A DNA stretch of 5,571 nucleotides from JBCDLI01 sp038745535 (lineage in GTDB: Bacteria; Pseudomonadota; Alphaproteobacteria; Rhizobiales; Rhizobiaceae), in the NCBI GenBank assembly GCA_038745535.1, contig JBCDLI010000088.1:1-5571 (forward strand). Direction: 5' to 3'. Shown in pieces: positions 1 to 5,546 of this stretch; position 1 is the first letter of the stretch; every line of letters begins with the position of its first letter. The notes below the pieces were generated by a model, which was not told where the DNA came from, did not search any database, and saw only the letters and a list, made by a program, of their open reading frames with translations. The translations under genes and the position numbers were made by a program.

Positions 1-1
1 A

Positions 2-772
2 TGGAACGCCGCTCGTATCTGGGGCTACGCGCTGCTCGGCCTCTGGGTGACCATGGCAGTAGCGACCGCTCTGTGGCTTTACGGGTCTTGGGACCCGGTC
101 AAGATTGAGCGTTACGCACCGCGCTACCTCAACGGCATCATCACAACGCTGACGCTGGTCTCTATTTCCATCGTCATTGGCGCGGTTCTGTCACTGCCGA
201 TTGCGTTTGCGCGGATGTCAAACAACCGGGTTCTTTCCGCACTGTCATTCGGCTACGTGTATCTTTTCCGGGGCACGCCACTGCTCGCGCAACTCTTCCT
301 CATCTACTACGGCCTCGGCACATTTCGCGAACAGCTTGAAGCGGTTGGACTTTGGCTGTTCTTCCGCGATGCGTGGAACTGCGCGCTCTTTGCGTTCACG
401 CTGAACACCGCTGCCTATCAGGCAGAAATCGTGCGTGGAGCTGTCCATTCGGTGCCAAAAGGCCAATGGGAGGGCGCTGCCGCGCTCGGCGTCTCAAAAC
501 TGCAAGCTTTTCGGAAAATCATTGTACCGCAGGCAATGATTGTTGCGCTACGGCCCTACGGCAACGAAATCATTTTGATGATCAAAGGATCAGCAATCGT
601 CGCGCTGATCACCGTCTTTGATCTGATGGGCGAAACCCGCCGCGCCTTCTCGCGCACCTTCGATTTTCAGACCTATATCTACGCCGCAATCTTATACCTG
701 ATCGTGGTCGAAACCCTGCGAAACGTCTGGAACTGGCTCGAAAAACGTCTCACCCGGCATCTCATCCGATAA
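2..772 (+). CDS. Polar amino-acid ABC transporter permease, HisM/OccM type (5' partial)
   Basis: This is an inner-membrane permease subunit of a polar amino-acid uptake ABC transporter (His/Arg/Lys/octopine class). It would work with a periplasmic binding protein and an ATPase that must lie outside the window. The reading frame is open from base 2 with no stop, so the true start is upstream; the in-frame GTG at 47 and ATG at 53 lie inside the first hydrophobic segment and are unlikely starts. The visible 256 residues show about five membrane segments. The cytoplasmic EAA loop that docks on the ATPase is at about bases 467-535 (EGAAALGV then FRKIIVPQA). A further family hallmark is GNEIILMIKGSAIV, followed by DLMGETRR. 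The C-terminus is complete, ending in TAA. Substrate cannot be assigned; the family resemblance is to Rhizobium-type HisM/OccM proteins. It converges on the GTPase gene with an 8-base gap, and I see no clear terminator between them. Confidence 0.93.
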   Translation, partial: WNAARIWGYALLGLWVTMAVATALWLYGSWDPVKIERYAPRYLNGIITTLTLVSISIVIGAVLSLPIAFARMSNNRVLSALSFGYVYLFRGTPLLAQLFLIYYGLGTFREQLEAVGLWLFFRDAWNCALFAFTLNTAAYQAEIVRGAVHSVPKGQWEGAAALGVSKLQAFRKIIVPQAMIVALRPYGNEIILMIKGSAIVALITVFDLMGETRRAFSRTFDFQTYIYAAILYLIVVETLRNVWNWLEKRLTRHLIR

Positions 773-780
773 AACCAACT

Positions 781-2028
781 CTACTGCCAGCGCGGGAACG
801 GGTCGTAGAACCGGCTGTAATCCATATCCAGTTCTTTGTCGGTCGTTAGGCAGGCATCCAGCTTACGGACGATTTCGGCTTGATCAAGCTCATCGTCGCT
901 ACCGATAAACACGAGTTCTTGACGACGGTCGCCAAAAGGTTCCACCCATTCATCGGCAATGAAATCCCGCATTTCCTTCGTCCACTGCTCTTTTGGCACC
1001 GTGGAGTACCAATGGCCCACCATCTTGTGGTCTTTGAGCTTGCCGGCAAGTTGGAAATCGCCCACCTGATCCATCCGGGTGCAGAGCCAGAAAAACCCTT
1101 TGGACCGGATCAGACCCGGAACCGGCGCGTTGATAAAATCCATAAAGCGCATCGGCACAAACGGTTTTCGAGCGCGGTACACAAATGCTGTCAGCCCAAA
1201 TTCATGACTATGGCTGTGCATGAGATTGTGGCCTTCACCGTGGCTGTGCGAACCGTCACTGTTTTGAACCGGCTCGTTCTTCCGCTCCATCTCCTTGAAC
1301 CATGTCGGATATTCTTCCGCCTTTTCGAAGTCGAAGGAGTCCGTGTTCATGATTTCCGAGAGATCAACCTTCCCATGATCGGTATCGATGATCTTGGCTT
1401 CGGCATTGATCGCACGGATCATCTGATGGATTTTTGCCAACTGCTCCGCACTCACCAAACTGGATTTATTCACGAGTACAACATTAGCGAATTCCAACTG
1501 GTCGATCATCAATTCGACAACTGACGTCTGGTCGTGGCTTTGCAGGCGCGTCTTGCGTTCTTTGATCTCCATTTCCTCGGAGTTAAACTGGTCGATGAAG
1601 TTAAACGCATCAACGACCGTCACCATCGTATCGAGCTTGGCGATGTCCTTAAGCGACTTGCCATCGTCCATCGGGAACGTGAACGTCGCCGCAATCGGCA
1701 GCGGCTCTGACACGCCGCTCGCCTCGATGATCAGGTAATCGTACTTGCCCTCAAGCGCGAGCTTCATCGTCTCGTCAAACAGGTCACCGCGCAGCGTGCA
1801 GCAGAGGCAGCCGTTCTGTAGCTCCACCAGCTTTTCTTCGGTCTGCAAAATCTTATCGCCGATCTGCTTCCCGTCGATGTTCACTTCGGCAATATCGTTG
1901 ACGATGATCGCGACGCTCTGCGCGCGTTTTGTTTCGATGATGTGATTGATCGTTGTGGTCTTACCACCGCCGAGAAAGCCGCTCAGCACGGTCACTGGAA
2001 TCTTCTTAGTTTTCTTCAGCTTCTTCAT
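781..2028 (-). CDS. zigA: COG0523 GTPase, YciC/ZigA-type zinc metallochaperone
   Basis: This is a cytoplasmic GTPase of the CobW/COG0523 family, 415 residues from ATG 2028. It carries Walker A GFLGGGKTT (residues 17-25), the metal-binding motif GCLCC (73-77) that is the family signature, EASGVSEP (102-109), and a CobW C-terminal domain from about 279. A histidine-rich linker (six His between 261 and 275) separates the two domains. The blocks TEEKLVEL, LDTMVTVVDAF, FGDRRQELVFIG and LDAC.TTD match the Bacillus YciC/ZagA and Acinetobacter ZigA subfamily rather than CobW or UreG. Those relatives are Zur-controlled and deliver zinc to essential enzymes during zinc shortage. A Zur-like palindrome lies about 100 bases upstream here. 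An upstream TTG (2088) and GTG (2037) are in frame, but ATG 2028 puts the P-loop at the usual distance from the N-terminus; its ribosome site is weak (AAGGG, 12 bases away). One oddity is that the guanine-specificity motif NKxD reads NKSS (187-190). The exact metal is inferred. Confidence 0.93.
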   Translation of the reverse strand: MKKLKKTKKIPVTVLSGFLGGGKTTTINHIIETKRAQSVAIIVNDIAEVNIDGKQIGDKILQTEEKLVELQNGCLCCTLRGDLFDETMKLALEGKYDYLIIEASGVSEPLPIAATFTFPMDDGKSLKDIAKLDTMVTVVDAFNFIDQFNSEEMEIKERKTRLQSHDQTSVVELMIDQLEFANVVLVNKSSLVSAEQLAKIHQMIRAINAEAKIIDTDHGKVDLSEIMNTDSFDFEKAEEYPTWFKEMERKNEPVQNSDGSHSHGEGHNLMHSHSHEFGLTAFVYRARKPFVPMRFMDFINAPVPGLIRSKGFFWLCTRMDQVGDFQLAGKLKDHKMVGHWYSTVPKEQWTKEMRDFIADEWVEPFGDRRQELVFIGSDDELDQAEIVRKLDACLTTDKELDMDYSRFYDPFPRWQ

Positions 2029-2126
2029 CGTCTTCACTAACCCTTGAACCGCATCAGCGTTGGAACTCCAGGCTCCACGCTGTTCCAAATCTCAGGTGTG
2101 AATAGGCGACCGATCAGAAATTGTCA

Positions 2127-2141
2127 TGTTATAAAATAACA
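2127..2141 (-). promoter_or_regulatory. Zur-like operator upstream of the GTPase
   Basis: A 15-base inverted repeat has arms TGTTAT and ATAACA around a 3-base AAA spacer. These arms and this spacing match the core of the gammaproteobacterial Zur box (TGTTATANTATAACA) except for one centre base. It lies 98 bases upstream of ATG 2028 of a COG0523 GTPase, a class of gene that Zur commonly represses. On the minus strand it overlaps possible -10 sequences and abuts a weak ATGACA-17-TATTCA pair (2127-2099), so bound Zur could block transcription. The symmetry is seen directly; assigning it to Zur is inference from motif and context. Confidence 0.6.
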
Positions 2142-2178
2142 AGTGCCTTTTTTAAAAAAGTCACGCGAAAACCATGAA

Positions 2179-2195
2179 GGCAGGTCTCGCCCGCC
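2179..2195 (-). terminator. Possible weak hairpin terminator after the metallothionein gene
   Basis: Read on the minus strand, a G+C-rich stem of six pairs (GGCGGG with CCTGCC, one G-U pair) encloses a 5-base loop, 25 bases past the metallothionein stop codon. The tail that follows (TTCATGGTTTTC) is only moderately T-rich, so it would be a poor intrinsic terminator. It may weaken read-through from the arsR-smtA operon into the separately controlled GTPase gene. Confidence 0.3.
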
Positions 2196-2220
2196 CCCAA
2201 TAAACTGGCTCAAACTAAAA

Positions 2221-2391
2221 TTACCCGTCGCAATCGCAACCGGAGTGGCCGCACCCTGCGGTGCCGTCAGGATGACCTTCGGCACAGGCTTCGCTGCAGT
2301 AATTGCGGTCGTCTTTCTTCACAGCGTCATCTATTTCGACAATGCACACGCAGTCATCACATGCGCATTTTTGTTGGGTGACTGTGGTCAT
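2221..2391 (-). CDS. smtA: SmtA-type bacterial metallothionein
   Basis: This small cytoplasmic protein of 56 residues sequesters zinc (and probably cadmium) in a metal-thiolate cluster. Nine cysteines lie at 9, 11, 14, 16, 32, 36, 47, 52 and 54, and histidines at 40 and 49. That is the same length and, as I recall it, the same ligand spacing as Synechococcus SmtA, which holds four zinc ions with nine Cys and two His. The family landmarks KCAC..C.C, YCSEACAEGH and GCGHSGCDCDG are all present. ATG 2391 is the start: AAAGG lies six bases upstream, and the product begins at the usual family position. A GTG at 2427 is in frame but would add 12 residues and overlap arsR. The gene follows arsR by 13 bases on the same strand, so the two are almost certainly co-transcribed and induced by metal release of the repressor. 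In Synechococcus smtA and smtB are divergent; here they are collinear. Confidence 0.95.
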   Translation of the reverse strand: MTTVTQQKCACDDCVCIVEIDDAVKKDDRNYCSEACAEGHPDGTAGCGHSGCDCDG

Positions 2392-2404
2392 TTTCAGCCT
2401 TTCT

Positions 2405-2725
2405 TCAGTTGTCGGTGCTCTCAGCACCGTGGGTAAAAATGTGGTCGATCATGATATTCAAAACCCGATCCACACAAGCATCCGCCATTGCGTAAAACAC
2501 CTGCTTGCCGCGCCGCTCGGATTTCAAAATTCGCGCCGAACGCAACAACCGCAGATGGTGGCTTGTCAGCGAAGGCGACAGGCCAAGCTTTTCGGCCACG
2601 TCACCGGCAGCACGCTCCTGTTCCATGCAGGCAACCACAATGGACAATCGCGTTGGATCTGACAGGAGGCCAAAGGTCTCCGCCAATTCGATCATATGGT
2701 CGGTTTGAAGATCATCCGTATTCAT
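2405..2725 (-). CDS. ArsR/SmtB-family metal-sensing repressor
   Basis: This is a winged-helix transcriptional repressor of 106 residues, probably a dimer that leaves DNA when it binds metal. Family blocks are LAETFGLLSDPTRLSIV (14-30), the helix-turn-helix around GDVAEKLGLSPSLTSHHLRLLR (41-62) and the wing ILKSERRGKQVFYAM (66-80). Aligned with SmtB, the helix-5 zinc site Asp104/His106/His117/Glu120 becomes Asp82/Cys84/His95/Thr98, with His99 next door. The helix-3 metal cysteine is absent (ERAAGDV, Ala39 in its place). The first member of an operon with the metallothionein, it most likely represses that gene and itself. Start choice: ATG 2725 and an in-frame TTG at 2734 are possible, and a stop codon directly precedes the TTG. 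Neither has a Shine-Dalgarno sequence, and a candidate promoter ends about eight bases before ATG 2725, which suggests a leaderless message. Zinc is the likeliest inducer by context; cadmium or another thiophilic metal is possible given Cys84. Confidence 0.94.
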   Translation of the reverse strand: MNTDDLQTDHMIELAETFGLLSDPTRLSIVVACMEQERAAGDVAEKLGLSPSLTSHHLRLLRSARILKSERRGKQVFYAMADACVDRVLNIMIDHIFTHGAESTDN

Positions 2726-2760
2726 TACAAACAATTAAACATATGTTGAAATGTTTGTAA
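2725..2760 (-). promoter_or_regulatory. arsR promoter overlapped by a 36-base ArsR/SmtB-type operator
   Basis: The 36 bases form an imperfect dyad centred between 2742 and 2743, with 16 of 18 pairs complementary. Outer arms are TTACAAACA (2725-2733) and TGTTTGTAA (2752-2760), and the inner core is AACATATGTT (2738-2747). That core equals the heart of the CzrA/NmtR-type operators (GAACATATGTTC). On the minus strand a promoter lies within it: -35 TTTACA (2761-2756), a 16-base spacer, and -10 TTTAAT (2739-2734), each one base off consensus. Transcription would begin near 2726-2725, at the arsR start codon. Repressor bound here would block its own promoter and could also affect the divergent DUF4399 gene. 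The symmetry is seen; function is inferred. Confidence 0.75.
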
Positions 2761-2853
2761 ATCACCGACGAAGGTATCGTCTCTGGTCAATTGTGATTGG
2801 ACGCCGCTTGCGGTCGCACCACCTCCATATGCGTAACATCAGGGAGGAAACCG

Positions 2854-3303
2854 ATGAGAACTCTAGTCACTGCGGCCGTCGCAGCCGCCATGCTTCTACC
2901 AACGACCTTCGCACAGGCCGGAGAAACACCCTCCCCGCCTGACGCGCGGGTTTATTTCATCAATCTGGAAGACGGCGCGACCGTCGAAAGCCCCGTGTTC
3001 ATTCAAATGGGCTTGTCTGGGATGGGCATCGCGCCCGTTGGCACAGATGTGGAAAACACCGGCCACCACCACCTTCTCATCAACCGCGCCCCATTTGGCG
3101 AAGGCCCGGAAGATGATGATATGAATGAAAATGGGATTTACGCAGATGAAAACCATCGCCACTTTGGCGGCGGTCAAACGGAAGCGAGCATCGAGCTTCC
3201 GCCAGGCACACATACGCTGCAATTGTTGCTCGGTGACCTCGCCCACATTCCGCACGATCCGATCGTCATGTCGGAGCAGATCACAATAACGGTCGACGAA
3301 TAG
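2854..3303 (+). CDS. Secreted DUF4399-domain protein
   Basis: This 149-residue protein has a Sec signal peptide (MRTLVTAAVAAAMLLPTTFAQA, cleavage after Ala22) and one DUF4399 domain from about residue 31 to the end, so it should be periplasmic. Domain landmarks are ARVYFINLEDGATV, FIQMGLSGMGIAPVG, ENTGHHHLLI, HRHFGGGQTE, LPPGTHTLQLLLGD and PHDPIVMSEQI. The domain has no known biochemical role that I can name. Its conserved histidines (71-73, 101, 103, 120, 131, 134) would allow metal binding, but that is inference. ATG 2854 is chosen because AGGGAGG lies six bases upstream and the signal peptide starts there; the longer frame from 2797 has neither. It is divergent from the arsR-smtA operon across a 128-base gap that holds the ArsR-type operator, so it may share metal control. 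I could not identify a clear promoter of its own. Confidence 0.92.
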   Translation: MRTLVTAAVAAAMLLPTTFAQAGETPSPPDARVYFINLEDGATVESPVFIQMGLSGMGIAPVGTDVENTGHHHLLINRAPFGEGPEDDDMNENGIYADENHRHFGGGQTEASIELPPGTHTLQLLLGDLAHIPHDPIVMSEQITITVDE

Positions 3304-3338
3304 GCGTACTCGTTTTTGCGGAAAGACTTATCCACGGC

Positions 3339-3361
3339 GCAAGAAGCGCTTCTATTCTTGC
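3339..3361 (+). repeat. Inverted repeat just before the start of the hypothetical gene
   Basis: A perfect 7-base inverted repeat (GCAAGAA / TTCTTGC) with a 9-base spacer ends four bases before ATG 3365. It contains a second, competing 12-base palindrome AGAAGCGCTTCT (3342-3353). It is not followed by a T-run, so it is not a typical terminator for the DUF4399 gene. It could be an operator, or a hairpin that hides the translation start, which lacks a ribosome site. The symmetry is clear; any function is unknown and it may be chance. Confidence 0.35.
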
Positions 3362-3364
3362 TCC

Positions 3365-4090
3365 ATGACAGATTTCGATTGGACAGGAGCGATTGACAAA
3401 AACATCCGGCTCATTAGCCGGATCATCGCATTCCTGTTTTCGATGACAGGCAGGACGACTGCACGGGAGATAAAAATTCCGCGCCGAATGCGCGATGAAT
3501 TGTTTGGTATTCTTCGTCCCGCTGAAAGCGCGGTGCGGCGTTTAATCTTTATCATCGCAATGAGAACGCAGGGCCCGCATTTGCTATCGTCGTCAGGCAA
3601 TGAAAGTACCGGTAGGTTAGAAGACACTAACAAATCGCGCATTCACATGGTAGACGACCAGTCGCCGTTGCGGAACAGACTTTTCCCACTCCGTGATCCA
3701 CGCAAGAACTTCAGCGACCTTTTTTGTGAGGAGCCTTGCGAGACAGGTCATCACGTTGGAGCGCACATGGACAAAGCCGATACCAAGCCCGTGTCCGCTT
3801 CCGGTCTCATCAAACGCATTGCTTCGCTCAAACACACTCTAGATAATTTACCAGGCGAAGCCCGCCGCATGACAAAGCTGCTTCAGGCGAGGCAACATTG
3901 GCTCGCCGGTGAAAGAACTGAGAAAGCTGCGCGAGATACGGTACCATTGCCACCTCTCAGGCCAGGCTTACCGCCGGGCGCCCGGCTCAGATCGCCCAAT
4001 GATGGCCAGATCAAACGGCAGGAATCCGAGGCGATACTCGACGAAGTCGATTGGCTTTCGCGAGAACTGCAAAACTATTCTGTGAATTGA
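3365..4090 (+). CDS. Conserved hypothetical protein (alphaproteobacterial family with C-terminal RPGxPPG motif)
   Basis: This is a 241-residue protein of unknown function, basic and without a signal peptide or convincing membrane span. The N-terminal part (about 10-70) contains two amphipathic helical stretches rich in Arg, Ile and Leu (IRLISRIIAFLFSM and AVRRLIFIIAMR). A polar, probably disordered segment spans 71-145. A second helical stretch, LIKRIASLKHTLDNLPGEA and onward, runs 148-180, followed by PLRPGLPPGARLRS (197-210) and a tail EVDWLSRELQNYS. This order of parts (helices, an ALADPEG-like turn, RPGxPPG, then a VDxVL-like end) resembles a short hypothetical family I recall as widespread in alphaproteobacteria; I cannot name it. 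ATG 3365 has no clear Shine-Dalgarno sequence; an inverted repeat lies directly upstream. The frame is uninterrupted and coding-like, with no better frame on the other strand. It is followed by the oxidoreductase 96 bases later on the same strand. Confidence 0.75.
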   Translation: MTDFDWTGAIDKNIRLISRIIAFLFSMTGRTTAREIKIPRRMRDELFGILRPAESAVRRLIFIIAMRTQGPHLLSSSGNESTGRLEDTNKSRIHMVDDQSPLRNRLFPLRDPRKNFSDLFCEEPCETGHHVGAHMDKADTKPVSASGLIKRIASLKHTLDNLPGEARRMTKLLQARQHWLAGERTEKAARDTVPLPPLRPGLPPGARLRSPNDGQIKRQESEAILDEVDWLSRELQNYSVN

Positions 4091-4186
4091 CCCTATGGAT
4101 GCCTCCTTCGGGTGCGGTGTCCGTTGCACGTCCCTTTTCCATCAGCGTCAGCCACGCTAGGTGCGCTCGAACAAGAGGGAATTGAA

Positions 4187-5062
4187 ATGGCAAAATGTGC
4201 ATTCATCGGGTTGGGCGTCATGGGCTACCACATGGCCGGACACCTGAAAAACAAAGGCGGGCACGACGTCACGGTTTACAACCGCACCGCCTCAAAGGCT
4301 GATAATTGGGTCGCTGAGTTCGGCGGTGTATCAGCAGAAAGCCCAACACTCGCAGCCAAAAATGCCGACTTCGTGTTCACCTGCGTCGGCAATGACGATG
4401 ACCTGCACTCGGTGACAATTGCATCCGATGGCGCGCTTGACGGCATGAAACAAGGCGCAATCCTCATCGATAATACCACGGCCTCAGCCAACGCTGCGCG
4501 CATGCTGGACAACGCCACGAAAGAACGCGGCATGGGCTTTATGGATGCGCCAGTTTCCGGCGGCGAAGCAGGTGCAATCAACGGCGTTTTGACCGTCATG
4601 TGCGGTGGCGATGAGGCAACTTTTGCCAAAGCAAAACCGATCATCGAGAGCTTCGCCAAAATGGTTGGGCTTATGGGACCAGCGGGCAATGGCCAGCTCA
4701 CCAAGATGGTCAACCAAATCTGCATCGCGGGACTGGTTCAGGGCCTATCAGAAGCACTCTTGTTCGCAGAAAAAGCCGGGCTGGATGCGGAACAAGTCAT
4801 CGACGTAATTTCCAAAGGCGCGGCCGGATCATGGCAGATGGAAAACCGCCACAAGACCATGATTGACGGCGAGTATAATCACGGCTTCGCAGTCGATTGG
4901 ATGCGCAAGGATCTCGCAATCGTACTCAACGAGGCAGACAGCAACGCCACTCCTCTGCCCATTACAGGGCTCGTTGATCAATTCTACAAAGACATTCAGG
5001 CTATGGGCGGCGGTCGGTGGGACACGTCTTCACTCCTCGCGCGACTGAAAGCGCTCAGCTAG
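4187..5062 (+). CDS. 3-hydroxyisobutyrate dehydrogenase-family NAD(P)-dependent oxidoreductase
   Basis: This cytoplasmic beta-hydroxyacid dehydrogenase has 291 residues, a typical length for the family. The N-terminal Rossmann domain begins with IGLGVMGYHMA (GxGxMG, residues 8-13), and the substrate-binding motif is DAPVSGG (120-126). The catalytic lysine is Lys173 in GPAGNGQLTKMVNQ, with Asn176 four positions into the same helix, and the late KDL (241-243) lines the active site. The residue pair Arg33-Thr34 after the second beta strand (YNRT) is usual in NADP(H)-using members such as plant glyoxylate reductase and GarR, so NADPH preference is likely. Substrates could be 3-hydroxyisobutyrate, tartronate semialdehyde, glyoxylate or succinate semialdehyde; sequence alone does not decide. 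ATG 4187 is chosen because GAGGGA lies seven bases upstream and it starts directly at the nucleotide-binding strand; the longer frame from 4112 adds 25 unrelated residues. The 3' end overlaps the convergent Lrp-type gene by 8 bases. Confidence 0.94.
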   Translation: MAKCAFIGLGVMGYHMAGHLKNKGGHDVTVYNRTASKADNWVAEFGGVSAESPTLAAKNADFVFTCVGNDDDLHSVTIASDGALDGMKQGAILIDNTTASANAARMLDNATKERGMGFMDAPVSGGEAGAINGVLTVMCGGDEATFAKAKPIIESFAKMVGLMGPAGNGQLTKMVNQICIAGLVQGLSEALLFAEKAGLDAEQVIDVISKGAAGSWQMENRHKTMIDGEYNHGFAVDWMRKDLAIVLNEADSNATPLPITGLVDQFYKDIQAMGGGRWDTSSLLARLKALS

Positions 5063-5546
5063 AGTTGTCGGCCTTGCCCTTTTCCAACACCAGATAATCA
5101 AGCGGTAAGGCCGGGGTGTTTTTGATCTGCTCCATCGCAAAGACGGACGACACGTCCTTGATTTCAATCTTCTCGATCAGCCGTTTGTAAAAGGCATCGT
5201 AAGCCGTGATGTCTGGAACGACCACGCGCAGCAAGTAATCCACGTCGCCGCTCATGCGGTAAAATTCCACGACCTCTGGAAACTCGGCGATGACTTCGGA
5301 AAACCGCAAAAGCCATTCCTTAGTGTGCATGCTCGTGCGGATCGACACGAATACGTTCACCCGCGCATTTACCTTTTCGGGATCGAGAACAGCAACGCGT
5401 GATCGGATCACGCCGTCTTCTTCAAGCTTCTGGATACGCCGCCAGCATGGGGTCGTCGATAGACCGACACGTTTCGCAATGTCAGCCACAGAAAGCGTCG
5501 TATCTTCTTGCAGAAGCCGCAGAATTTTTTTGTCGAGTGAGTCCAA
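5055..5546 (-). CDS. Lrp/AsnC-family transcriptional regulator
   Basis: This is a DNA-binding regulator of the feast/famine family, 163 residues from TTG 5546. The N-terminal AsnC-type helix-turn-helix covers about 1-60 (LDKKILRLLQEDTTLSVADIA, then GLSTTPCWRRIQKLEEDGVI). The C-terminal RAM ligand-sensing and oligomerisation domain covers about 64-147, including the hallmark MSGDVDYLLRVVV (98-110). Such proteins respond to amino acids and often control neighbouring amino-acid genes. The target cannot be told here, although the convergent oxidoreductase and the upstream amino-acid permease are plausible. The frame stays open from TTG 5546 to the window edge with no ATG or GTG, and the upstream ribosome site is weak. 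The true start may therefore lie beyond the window and the listed N-terminus is provisional. The family core is complete. Confidence 0.93.
   Translation of the reverse strand: MDSLDKKILRLLQEDTTLSVADIAKRVGLSTTPCWRRIQKLEEDGVIRSRVAVLDPEKVNARVNVFVSIRTSMHTKEWLLRFSEVIAEFPEVVEFYRMSGDVDYLLRVVVPDITAYDAFYKRLIEKIEIKDVSSVFAMEQIKNTPALPLDYLVLEKGKADNSS

Noticed and set aside
880..1524. Long plus-strand open frame of 214 codons opposite the GTPase
   Set aside because: It is antisense to a well-recognised COG0523 protein and its translation resembles no family; it is a shadow of the real gene.
2029..2088. N-terminal extension of the GTPase from an upstream TTG
   Set aside because: It would add 20 residues unlike any family member ahead of the usual N-terminus; the TTG has no clear ribosome site.
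2147..2160. 14-base palindrome CTTTTTTAAAAAAG
   Set aside because: It is only a T-run next to an A-run; it has no G+C stem, so it is not a terminator, and nothing supports an operator role beyond closeness to the Zur-like site.
3328..3336. Match of TTATCCACG to a DnaA box (8 of 9)
   Set aside because: It is a single isolated site with no AT-rich region, no further boxes and no replication genes, so chance is the better explanation.
4091..4186. Possible regulatory RNA or leader between the hypothetical gene and the oxidoreductase
   Set aside because: I found no stable hairpin with a T-run, no tRNA-like fold and no convincing promoter; only the ribosome site before 4187 is clear.
4276..4725. 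Minus-strand open frame of 149 codons inside the oxidoreductase
   Set aside because: The plus-strand dehydrogenase motifs cover the same bases in full, and the antisense product has no recognisable domain.
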